Part shown: piece after piece, positions 8,178-15,510 of the stretch
Numbering within the stretch: the stretch's first letter is position 1
Layout of the letters: the number at the start of each line of letters is the position of its first letter
Assembly: GCF_947497045.1 (NCBI RefSeq)
Contig: NZ_CANMEU010000001.1
Span: 496,001-560,000, forward strand
Reading direction: 5' to 3'
Origin: an uncultured Tateyamaria sp.
Lineage (GTDB): Bacteria; Pseudomonadota; Alphaproteobacteria; Rhodobacterales; Rhodobacteraceae
DNA length: 64,000 nt
Translations under genes and position numbers: made by a program
Notes under the pieces: model-generated
Database searches by the model: none
What the model saw: the letters and a program-made list of their open reading frames with translations, nothing else
Told to the model about the DNA's origin: nothing

Positions 8178-9412
8178 CCTGCGGCCAAGGCCAGACCTTC
8201 GACAATCGCGGTCATGGCAGCACCTCGATGTACCTCTGCGCGGGGTAACAGCGTGTGCAGTGCATCTTCGACCACCTGCATCAGACTGGATCCACCCACA
8301 AAAATCAATCGGTTCACGGCATCCGGCTCCACCCCGCCCATCTCTAGCGTCATCGCGGCCGCCGCACTGATTTGATCCGCCATGGGGGCCAGCGTGGCCG
8401 TCATCGCAATCGGGTACAACGGCACGGTCATGCCGCGTTCGATAACGGACAGGTCGATCTGTGGGATGTTTGCGGACGCGCCATTTGCCCCAATTTTGGC
8501 GGCCTCAACCGCAAAGGCCACGTCGTGACCCAACTCATCCTCCAGCACGCGCACAAGCCGTTTCAGCTTGTCCGGCTCACGTGCGTATTGGGCCAATTCC
8601 ACCGTCGCCCGCCGCGTGTCGGGGGCGTAAAGAAACGGGATTTTCTGCCACGTGGCCAGATCGGTAAAGATCGCATTCGGAGCCGCATGAGACTGATCGC
8701 CAAACGCATGTTTGATCTGACTGCCCATGCCCAGTTCGGGCATGACAAAGGCCAGGCTCAGCGCCCGATCGAAATTTGTTCCCCCAAGGCGCAGACCATG
8801 ACTGGCCAGAATATCAATGCCCGCCCCCTGCCCCTGTCGAAACAAGGTGAAATCAGAAGTCCCGCCGCCGATATCGACGACCAGCGCGACATCACCGGGG
8901 CGGAGCGTGGCACGGTTCGCCAGTGCTGCGGCCTCGGGTTCGGGCATGAAGCGGACCGTCTCAAAGCCCGCCGCGTGGTAGCATTCTGTCAGATCGATCA
9001 GCGCCTGGGCATTGCGGGCAGGATCAGCCGAGTGAAACAGCACAGGCCGACCGGACAAAGCCTCGGTGAATATCTGTCCTGTCTCCGTTTCCGCACGCAG
9101 TTTCAGTTCTGCCAGAAAGCGGGCAACGATGGTGATGAAATCCAGCCGCTCGCCAAGCAGAACCCGGCTTTCGCGCATCAGCGACGTACCAAGCAATGAC
9201 TTGAGCGCACGCATATAGCGTCCCTCATCCCCTGTGATCAGCGCAGCGTTTGCAGGACGGCCATAGACGGCCTTCCGCGCCTCAAAATCGAAAAACACAG
9301 CTGTGGGCAGAGTCGTTTCGCCCGGCTCAAGCTGGATCAGATGCGCTTGGCCGTCCACGGCCACACCGACAGCCGAATTCGAGGTTCCGAAATCCACACC
9401 CAGAACTGCCAT
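8174..9412 (-). CDS. Hsp70-family (YegD-like) chaperone ATPase
   Basis: The actin-like nucleotide-binding domain is complete: phosphate-1 motif VLGVDFGTSNSAVG at the N-terminus, phosphate-2 motif VVDIGGGTSDFTLF and the adenosine motif LIFVGGSSLM near the C-terminus. At 412 residues it lacks the substrate-binding domain of DnaK, as YegD-type Hsp70s do. The ATG at 9412 is chosen because the protein then starts with MAVLGVDFG and is preceded by an AGG-type ribosome-binding site; an upstream in-frame start would add seven residues. It stands alone on the minus strand, tail-to-tail with the M20 gene. Client proteins are unknown. Confidence 0.88.
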   Translation of the reverse strand: MAVLGVDFGTSNSAVGVAVDGQAHLIQLEPGETTLPTAVFFDFEARKAVYGRPANAALITGDEGRYMRALKSLLGTSLMRESRVLLGERLDFITIVARFLAELKLRAETETGQIFTEALSGRPVLFHSADPARNAQALIDLTECYHAAGFETVRFMPEPEAAALANRATLRPGDVALVVDIGGGTSDFTLFRQGQGAGIDILASHGLRLGGTNFDRALSLAFVMPELGMGSQIKHAFGDQSHAAPNAIFTDLATWQKIPFLYAPDTRRATVELAQYAREPDKLKRLVRVLEDELGHDVAFAVEAAKIGANGASANIPQIDLSVIERGMTVPLYPIAMTATLAPMADQISAAAAMTLEMGGVEPDAVNRLIFVGGSSLMQVVEDALHTLLPRAEVHRGAAMTAIVEGLALAAG

Positions 9413-9541
9413 CGCACCTGCCCTACCATCCAAAAGGCCGACCGATTACCCCAACAACACCTTCAAGCCAAGTGTCCAAGACTGGTCAACCTCCCCTGTT
9501 TTGGCTAGCCTTTCGCCAAACATCATCCAAGGGAGACCCCC

Positions 9542-11020
9542 ATGTTCCAGACCCGCACGCTTATTTTTGGTGTCGCCACGGCCGCGCTGATGGCCGGAGT
9601 GGCCAGCGCCAAGACCGACATCACCGTCGCAATCCAGCTTGAGCCGCCCCACCTTGATCCCACATCAGCCGCTGCCGGGGCCATCGACTCGGTGCTCTAT
9701 TCCAATGTGTTCGAGGGGCTGACCCGCTTTATGGGTGACGGATCGGTTGTGCCCGGCCTTGCCGCAAGCTGGGAGATTTCCGATGACGGGCTGACCTATA
9801 CATTCGCGCTGCGCGAGGGTGTCACCTTTCACGATGGTACCACCATGGACGCCGAAGATGTGAAATTCACATTTGACCGCATTCTGGCCGAAGATAGCGC
9901 AAATGCCCAAAAGGCACTGTTTGAGGGGATCACAAATGTCGAAGTCGTCGACCCCCAAACCGTGCGCATGACCCTTGGCACGCCCAACGGCAACATGCTG
10001 TTCAACCTGGCCTGGGGGGACGCGGTGATCGTCGCCCCTGAAACCATCGAGAACATCAAACAGCAGCCCATCGGCACCGGCCCCTTCAAGTTCGACAGCT
10101 GGACCCAAGGCGACAAGATCGAGATCAGCCGCGCCGACAGCTATTGGGGTGATGCTCCCGCACTAGAGAAAGCGACGTTCAAGTTCATCTCGGATCCGAC
10201 GGCGGCCTTCGCATCTGTCATGGCCGAGGATGTGGACGTCTTCTGGAGCTTCCCCGCGCCTGAAAACCTACCACAGTTCAAAGCGGACCCTCGCTTTCAA
10301 GTGTTAATCGGCTCAACCGAGGGTGAGACGATCTTGTCCACCAACAACAAAAAGCCCCCCTTTGACGATGTGCGTGTCCGGCAAGCCCTGGCTCATGCCA
10401 TCAACCGCCAAGCCATAATTGATGGTGCGATGTTTGGATATGGCACGCCCATTGGCACCCATTTCGCACCCCACAATCCCGCCTATGTCGATCTGACAGG
10501 CGAGTCCGCCTTTGACCCAGACAAGGCCCGTGCCTTGCTCGCCGAGGCTGGCATGGCAGATGGGTTTAAAACCACGTTGCATCTGCCACCCCCGTCTTAT
10601 GCCCGCCGCGGGGGGGAGATCATCGCAGCCCAACTGGCCGATGTCGGCATCACCGCCGAGATCATCAATGTGGAGTGGGCGCAGTGGCTTGAAACGGTGT
10701 TTCGTGGTAAGGATTTTGGTCTGACCATCGTGAGCCATACGGAGCCAATGGATATCGGAATCTACGCCAATCCCGATTATTACTTTCAATATGACAACCC
10801 CGCCTTTCAGGAGTTGATGGCGACCCTGAATGCCACCACTGACCCCGATACCCGCACCAACCTGATGGCCAAGGCGCAGGAGATCATCTCGGGTGATGCG
10901 GTGAATGGCTATCTGTTCCAGCTGGCGCAGCTGTCTGTGGCCAAAGCCGAGGTGCAAGGGTTGTGGATCAATGCGCCAACCCAGGCCACGGACCTGACTG
11001 GTGTCAGTTGGTCTGAGTGA
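9542..11020 (+). CDS. Peptide-type ABC transporter substrate-binding protein (family 5)
   Basis: The 492-residue periplasmic binding protein starts with a clear Sec signal peptide (TLIFGVATAALMAGVASA, cleavage after ASA). The family-5 signature region is present: VFEGLTRF, then LAASWEISDDGLTYTFALR and FHDGTTMDAEDVKFTFDRI. Such proteins capture di-/oligopeptides, opines or similar compounds. No permease follows; the only cognate-looking permeases and ATPase lie at 18082-21430, beyond the prophage island. The operon there lacks a binding protein, so the two are probably partners. A GGGAG ribosome-binding site precedes the ATG. Confidence 0.92.
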   Translation: MFQTRTLIFGVATAALMAGVASAKTDITVAIQLEPPHLDPTSAAAGAIDSVLYSNVFEGLTRFMGDGSVVPGLAASWEISDDGLTYTFALREGVTFHDGTTMDAEDVKFTFDRILAEDSANAQKALFEGITNVEVVDPQTVRMTLGTPNGNMLFNLAWGDAVIVAPETIENIKQQPIGTGPFKFDSWTQGDKIEISRADSYWGDAPALEKATFKFISDPTAAFASVMAEDVDVFWSFPAPENLPQFKADPRFQVLIGSTEGETILSTNNKKPPFDDVRVRQALAHAINRQAIIDGAMFGYGTPIGTHFAPHNPAYVDLTGESAFDPDKARALLAEAGMADGFKTTLHLPPPSYARRGGEIIAAQLADVGITAEIINVEWAQWLETVFRGKDFGLTIVSHTEPMDIGIYANPDYYFQYDNPAFQELMATLNATTDPDTRTNLMAKAQEIISGDAVNGYLFQLAQLSVAKAEVQGLWINAPTQATDLTGVSWSE

Positions 11021-11100
11021 TCGGCGTTTCGCAAGGATATCAAACGACAGGGCGCACCATCAGGTGCGCCTTACTTTTTGTCCAAAGAGGGAATGGGATC

Positions 11101-11496
11101 ATGCAGATACACCGTGCGGGGACGCGCCCCGCTCAACGCGCAAATCCAGAATATTTCACCGGTACCGTATGGCTGGATCCCATCATCGCAACGGATGCAC
11201 CTGCCCGCCTCAATGCGCTGAGTGTCCAATTTGAACCGGGCGCGCGCACCGCTTGGCACACGCATCCATTGGGTCAGACATTGTATGTGACCCACGGCGT
11301 CGGCCTTGTGTGCGCGCGCGGCCAACGCCCGGACCGCATTCAGGCTGGGGATACCATATGGATTCCGGCGGATGTCGAACATTGGCACGGTGCAACTCCA
11401 GACACGACCATGACCCATATTGCGATGCAGGAAGCATTGGATGGGTCAGCAGCGATGTGGTTGGACCATGTAAGCGATGCCGATTACGCCGAGTGA
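11101..11496 (+). CDS. Small cupin-domain protein
   Basis: The 131-residue single cupin has the two metal-ligand motifs: AWHTHPLGQTLYV (motif 1 with paired His) and ADVEHWHGA (motif 2). It resembles the cupins annotated as carboxymuconolactone- or mandelonitrile-lyase-like, but no reaction can be assigned. The ATG at 11101 is preferred because homology begins there and AGAGGG lies upstream; an in-frame extension to 11017 would overlap the binding-protein stop and has no domain support. It lies 80 bp after the substrate-binding protein and is likely co-transcribed. Confidence 0.8.
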   Translation: MQIHRAGTRPAQRANPEYFTGTVWLDPIIATDAPARLNALSVQFEPGARTAWHTHPLGQTLYVTHGVGLVCARGQRPDRIQAGDTIWIPADVEHWHGATPDTTMTHIAMQEALDGSAAMWLDHVSDADYAE

Positions 11497-11502
11497 TGAG
11501 AA

Positions 11503-11557
11503 GGGGGCCAGCCCCCCCGGCCCTGCGGCCTCCCCCCCGGAGTTTTTCTGGCAAGCT
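11503..11557 (-). repeat. Dispersed intergenic repeat, family B (copy 1) with GC hairpin
   Basis: Read on the minus strand, 11556-11535 gives CTTGCCAGAAAAACTCCGGG, matching the core CTTGCCAGGAAAACTCC of two other copies (36059 and 62711). It is followed by a GGGGGC/GCCCCC hairpin with a two-base loop at 11503-11516. It lies directly after the cupin gene and marks the last host-type sequence before the prophage remnant. The hairpin could also terminate transcription. Confidence 0.7.
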
Positions 11558-11572
11558 TAATATAGCGGGTCA

Positions 11573-11582
11573 AAAATTTTGG
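11573..11582 (-). repeat. Possible right-border inverted repeat of the prophage remnant
   Basis: On the minus strand this reads CCAAAATTTT, identical to 14831-14840 on the plus strand. The two copies bracket the prophage genes in inverted orientation. This may be a terminal attachment feature, or chance in an AT-rich palindromic core. Confidence 0.3.
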
Positions 11583-11630
11583 TGCGTCTGGACAAAAGGT
11601 TTGTCGCATTTTTTTTGGCACCGCAGACGA

Positions 11631-11978
11631 TCAGCGGTCAAGAACCGACACGTACTCACCTTGGGGTTTCTTCGACTTGGGCGCCTGCTCAACTGACTTG
11701 TCATCGGCCTCTTCTTCTTAACCGAACTCTGCTTCTACGGTCGTCTTCGCGCCGCCTTCCTCACCATAGTCCCACAAGTGCGTCACTGTCGAGGCCACCC
11801 ATGACCCGTCGACGTCCGGGGCCACGTTTGTGATGTTCAGCGGTGCCTTGGCCCGCGCGTGTGGGTCGCCAATCAGCTCGAGAGTCAGCTCGCCTTCACC
11901 AGCCCGCAATTCCTTCACGCGTGCGTCCGCCGCCTTCCGCGCATCCTCGCGATCCTGATAGACCTCTCGAAGCGTCAT
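11631..11978 (-). pseudogene. Phage late-control protein D, C-terminal fragment with in-frame stop
   Basis: The minus-strand frame from 11978 encodes LREVYQDREDARKAADARVK and then ITNVAPDVDGSWVASTVTHL, the C-terminal pattern of P2/Mu-type late-control (baseplate hub) protein D. The N-terminal two thirds are absent. A TAA at 11718-11720 ends the clear homology. The same frame continues 28 codons to a TGA at 11631-11633 with a coding-like acidic/lysine-rich tail (EEEADDKSVEQ), so the stop may be a secondary mutation. Upstream it joins an unrelated phage frame near 11985, consistent with a deletion. Confidence 0.72.
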
Positions 11979-11989
11979 CGGCGGCAGCA

Positions 11990-12039
11990 GAACACAGTGC
12001 GGTCGCGAAGTTGGCGGCGGGGAGGATTTGTGATGTCAT
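11990..12039 (-). pseudogene. Possible N-terminal remnant of a Mu-like protease/scaffold gene
   Basis: A minus-strand ATG at 12039 begins MTSQILPAANFATALC, which resembles the N-terminus of Mu-like protease I proteins. The frame then runs out of phase into the late-control D fragment around 11985-11995. In Mu-like phages protease I follows the F/G head genes, which is where this lies. Only about 16 residues support the call. Confidence 0.3.
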
Positions 12040-12362
12040 GGCCCGGCAATGGACCATGCGGGCGGCGCGGGCTTTGGTAGCGGGTGCTACCTGATCGCGC
12101 GGGCCTCACACCGATCTGTCAGATCCGGTGCAATCGCGTGCGTTGTCACATGCGAGGTTCAAATTTGAAAGCGATTTGAAAACGCTCAGGACGTCATCTC
12201 GGGTTTTCAGGCCCCATGGGCCGCGTTTGAAGCTCGAGGCGCTCAGTGGGCGTTTTTTTTGAAAGGGAGGAACTTGCGGCGTTGGGGGGTCACAACATCC
12301 CCTCGGAACAAGCCCGGTTATGTTTGCTCAACGCCGCTGCAAGACACGTAGCAGATCCGCGC
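12040..12362. other. Decayed phage spacer, no gene recognised
   Basis: Between the end of the F-like head gene (12363) and the putative protease start I see no convincing coding frame. The sequence holds a short palindrome TTCAAATTTGAA near 12157-12168 and an eight-base T run at 12253-12260. A plus-strand frame starting at 12246 is a shadow of the head gene. Confidence 0.5.
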
Positions 12363-13586
12363 TCAGTTTTCAACGTCACGCGCCGCATCCATGAGAACGA
12401 ACCGATCCGTCTCTCCGAACTGCTTTGCCCGGATGCGATGGAAACTCTTCAGAAACAATTCCTGGCGATCCTTGGTCACGTGGATGACCGCAGCCCAAGG
12501 CACGCCGTCGACCATGCGCTGAAACACGAACTCGAACTCGCTCGCCGCATCCTCGTACATCGCGCCGCTTTGGATGAAGTCCTGCACCATCTCGTATTGC
12601 TCACGGGTGACGCTTGGATGTCGCTCGAGCTGCTTGGCTGCATCACCAACGGACAGGCTTACGGTGCGTGTCTTGGCGCGTATCAGATCCACGCGGTCAC
12701 CATCAAGCATCGCCACAGGTGCCGTGAGGCGACGGTTTGGATCTGTCACCATGCGGCGCTGATGCTTGAAGATGTTCTCTTGGACCGCACGAAACGGAGC
12801 CGAGCGCACCATATCGCGCGCAGCCACAGTGCGCGCGGTGTCGGGCAAATTGTCGAGGCGCTGCGCGAGATGGCGGCGGACATTCCCTGCCCGCGTCAAT
12901 CCGGGATGTGTCTGCCAGCCGGGATCGATGCCGCGCGGCACCTGGACGGTCTCGCCGGTCGCCTTGTTCTTCCAGGGCCGGGTCGTGACTTCCGGTGCGG
13001 GCGTGTCGGGAACATATCCAAGGCTCTCGGCCTCAAACCGTGTGATCTGTCGCACGCGGCACTGACAGAGCCACCCATTGGGCGGGTAGTGAACAAGCCA
13101 CCAGCTATCGTCCACCTCGAGAATTGTGCCAACCCGGCCCTCGTGTTCCGGGCGGCGCTGCTCAGCCGAGGACAGCTCATAGATCAGAAACGGGATCCCG
13201 CGCTTGGTGCGCTGGATGCGCTCCCATTCACCAGCGGCGCGCGCCGTGCGCGTGTTGGCCCAGTAGATCGTGCGCAGGCGGCGCAGACTACCGAGCTGGA
13301 CGAGTTGACCGTCCGCCCGTGCCGCTTGGCCCCACCAACCCTAGCGTCGCAGGATCGGCTCGAGATCATCCACGAAATCGCCATAGGACTTGTAATTGGT
13401 GACCGCGTCCGAAACCGCCGATCGGATATCATCGAGAACGTCGTAGCCCGCCGATTGCGCGACCGTGAACGCCACGGCGTGATCGTGCGGTGCAAAGTCG
13501 GTCCAATCCAGTGATGGACGCTGCCCCTTGGCATCAAAATACCCGGTGACCTCTTCGGGGGCTTGGGTGAACAGATCGTCAGGCAT
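12363..13586 (-). pseudogene. Mu F-like (gp30) minor head protein, interrupted by an amber codon
   Basis: One minus-strand frame runs 13586 to 12363 and encodes a Mu gpF-like head morphogenesis protein of ~407 codons. It is broken only by a TAG at 13341-13343. Upstream of it lies the N-terminal part (VAQSAGYDVLDDIRSAV). Downstream, in the same frame, are GWWGQ, TIYWANTRTARAAGEWERIQ and PNGWLCQCRVRQITRFEAE, the conserved F-like core with its Cys-x-Cys. Because the frame is intact on both sides, a single base change explains the break. Its start overlaps the preceding fragment by 8 bp. Confidence 0.82.
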
Positions 13587-14160
13587 CGATGTCGCCGTCG
13601 CCGCGCGCCTTCATCAGTTGCACGGCCAGCCGGTTGGCCATCGCCGTGACGTCCGGCGTGATCTGATCGAGGCTCGCCAGCAGCTCTTCATAGCTACCAG
13701 ACGTCTTGGCGGCGGCGAGGATCTCAGCGAGGTAGGAGCCGTTGCCGCCCTTGTCCATCGCGCCCTTGCTGAACCGCGGGATGCGATCGCAGACGTAGAA
13801 CAGGATGTCGCGCTGTTGATCGAAGGGGACGTTGCGCAATTCGACGACAAAGCGCTGACGGCGCACGAGGTCGTTGCCGATCTCGAAGATAACGATGTCG
13901 GTGGCGTCACCGCTGCGACCGAAGCCCTCTCCCATCACGTGGTGCTTGGTGGGGTCCAGCCCGGCCAGCAGCGGTTTGAGTTGCTGTTCACACCAGTCGC
14001 GGGCATCGGCCTTGCGCACATGCTCAGGTGCGTCCTTGAACGCATCCTCGCAGATCCACCGCTTGAGCACATCCAGATCGGCCATGCAGTTCTCAATCTG
14101 CACCCGGCTCAACGCAGCGCCCTCGGCCTCGGCCGGGATCGCGTCCAGCTCCTGACGCAT
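13579..14160 (-). pseudogene. Mu-like terminase large-subunit remnant fused to probable portal C-terminus
   Basis: The N-terminal ~145 residues (GEGFGRSGDATDIVIFEIG, VVELRNVPFDQQRDILFYVC, AMDKGGNGSYLAE) match the nuclease half of Mu gp28-type terminase. The sequence then continues with a short helical tail (DQITPDVTAMANRLAVQLMK) that looks like the end of a Mu gp29/DUF935 portal protein. The whole ~500-residue portal gene expected here is missing, so an in-frame deletion joining the two is the likely origin. The ATPase half of the terminase is also missing. It is transcribed toward the F-like gene. Confidence 0.65.
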
Positions 14161-14681
14161 GGCGGCGGCGCGCGGCCCAGGGCAGGCGAGACGCTGGCGA
14201 GTTTCAGGCGCCGCCGTACAAGATCGGTCGTAATCCCGAACTGTGCGGCGATTTGATCCTCGGTGCGACCTTTGTTGCGTAACGCCGCGAAAGCTTCGAA
14301 CTGATCGGCAGCGTGCATGGCGGCACGGATCATGTTCTCTGCGGCGGAGCTGTCTTCAGCTTGGTCGGGCTCTTCGATCTGGCAAGGGATGAGGTGATCT
14401 GCTTTCAGATGACCTTGGTCTTTGAGCTGGTTCAGGGCTGCCAAGCGCCGACCGCCGGTATGGACGTGGAATTTCGCACCGACTTTGTGCACAAGCAGGT
14501 TCTGTTTCAGACCCGTTTGCTGGATGCTTGCGCGCAATTCGGCATCCGCCTCAGGCGTTGCTGGTGTTTTGCGCACGTTTTTGGGACTAAGCACGAGCTT
14601 TAGGAGGGGGATCATGTCGATTTGCGCACTCGCAGCTGCGTTTGCTGGCGCGTTGGTCTTTTTGGCTTTTGTCTTGGTCAT
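14109..14681 (-). pseudogene. ParB-like nuclease-domain protein, C-terminally truncated
   Basis: From the ATG at 14681 (AAGGA upstream) the product has a lysine/alanine-rich N-terminus and then a ParB/Srx-type domain: LVLSPKNVRKTPATPEAD, LRASIQQTGLKQNLLVHKVG, HTGGRRLAALNQL and an HTH region DQIAAQFGITTDLVRRRLKL. After SPAL (about codon 168) the reading becomes arginine/proline-rich junk and ends at 14109, overlapping the terminase fragment in another frame. The expected C-terminal half is lost. In Mu/B3-like transposable phages a ParB-like early gene sits near the transposase; here the transposase is deleted. Confidence 0.75.
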
Positions 14682-15015
14682 GTCTCGGGGTCCTTCTTCC
14701 GAACCGGGACCCGGGAGAGCCTCTCTCTCCCTATCAAGCCCGGCACCCCGGGCTTTCCCTCCTCTTCCTCTCTGCAACCCTGCGCCCGGCCAGCGATCCG
14801 AACACCGTGGCGCGCACCACTCCTTTTCGGCCAAAATTTTCGCAACGGGTAGGCAAAAATGGGTATCAGATGCTGCATTTGAGCAGGAATACTGTGGACG
14901 GTCGGCATTGCTTGGGACGGGGGTTGTGCTGTTTTCACTCTTTAGAGACGGAACTGGCGTTTGAGGGAATTAGTCCGCCTGTTGTACCTTGATCAGTCGA
15001 GATTCCAGAGTTCGC
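14682..15015. other. Non-coding left flank of prophage remnant with GC hairpins
   Basis: No gene is recognised. There is a perfect stem AAGCCCGG/CCGGGCTT at 14736-14755 and a second, GGGAGAG/CTCTCCC, at 14713-14731. Both lie upstream of the ParB-like gene. Composition changes from GC-rich phage-like sequence to AT-rich sequence around 14830-15060. The host/prophage border is probably within this interval. Confidence 0.5.
14831..14840 (+). repeat. Possible left-border inverted repeat of the prophage remnant
   Basis: CCAAAATTTT here is the inverse of 11573-11582. Together they frame the degenerate phage genes. Chance occurrence is not excluded. Confidence 0.3.
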
Positions 15016-15029
15016 TATCAATTTTGATC
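15016..15029. promoter_or_regulatory. HipB operator candidate 1
   Basis: TATCAATTTTGATC contains the inverted half-sites ATCA-N4-TGAT. The same architecture recurs at 15056 and 15125, upstream of hipB, and is probably the autoregulatory binding site of the HipB-like repressor. Confidence 0.5.
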
Positions 15030-15055
15030 TTTTTTTTACTTTTTTGCAATATTAC

Positions 15056-15069
15056 TATCATATATGATA
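15056..15069. promoter_or_regulatory. HipB operator candidate 2
   Basis: TATCATATATGATA is a perfect 14-bp palindrome with the ATCA-N4-TGAT core. It is the best of three copies upstream of hipB and lies 40 bp from site 1. Confidence 0.55.
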
Positions 15070-15124
15070 TGGATTTGGAGCCTATGCGGCCAGCATGCCA
15101 TAGACTCCGCACTCCCAATCATGC

Positions 15125-15138
15125 TATCAATTATGATT
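15125..15138. promoter_or_regulatory. HipB operator candidate 3
   Basis: TATCAATTATGATT has the same ATCA-N4-TGAT core and lies ~43 bp before the chosen hipB start. A half-site GTGATAGG abuts the start codon. Confidence 0.5.
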
Positions 15139-15180
15139 GAAAAAGCGTCAATTTGCCCAAAAGCTATTGAAAGTGATAGG

Positions 15181-15510
15181 ATGAAGATCAACAGCCTGAC
15201 ACCTGACACCATTATCCTGGAAGAACTCGGGACACGCCTTGCTAAGCACCGAAAGCAGCGCGGGTTTTCTCAAGATGACCTCGCGCGTGAAGCGGGACTT
15301 GGCGTTGCCACGTTGCGCAGGATTGAGGCTGGAGAAGGCAGCCAGATGGAATCGTGGCTCAAGCTCCTGAAGGCGCTGAAGATGCTCTCGGGTGTAGAGC
15401 AGTTACTACCTGAGAGCATCGAGTCACCATTGGCACAGGTCAGGGCGCAATCAAAAACAACGAAGCGCACAACATCCTCAGGGAAGAGATGGGGAGATGA
15501 AACCGAATGA
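15181..15510 (+). CDS. hipB: HipB-like XRE-family antitoxin/repressor
   Basis: The 109-residue product has a helix-turn-helix of the Cro/CI type: LGTRLAKHRKQRGFSQDDLA followed by AGLGVATLRRIEAGEGSQ. In HipBA systems this protein neutralises the HipA kinase and represses the operon. Upstream in-frame ATGs at 15064 and 15121 would run the protein through the operator palindromes, so 15181 is preferred although its ribosome-binding site is poor. The stop overlaps the hipA start by 4 bp. The basic C-terminal tail (KTTKRTTSSGKRW) may reach the toxin or DNA. Confidence 0.85.
   Translation: MKINSLTPDTIILEELGTRLAKHRKQRGFSQDDLAREAGLGVATLRRIEAGEGSQMESWLKLLKALKMLSGVEQLLPESIESPLAQVRAQSKTTKRTTSSGKRWGDETE

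Noticed and set aside
12246-13514. Long plus-strand open frame (422 codons)
   Set aside because: It is antisense to the F-like head gene, whose frame encodes recognisable conserved blocks; the plus frame has no domain and arises from GC-rich third positions.
14109-14681. ParB-like gene as sign of plasmid partition or a replication origin
   Set aside because: No ParA, parS-like repeats or replication gene is near, the protein is truncated, and its neighbours are Mu-like phage genes, where ParB-domain early proteins are common.
15064-15180. N-terminal extension of hipB from upstream ATGs
   Set aside because: The extension would translate two palindromic operator candidates and has no domain similarity; the HTH protein is complete from 15181.
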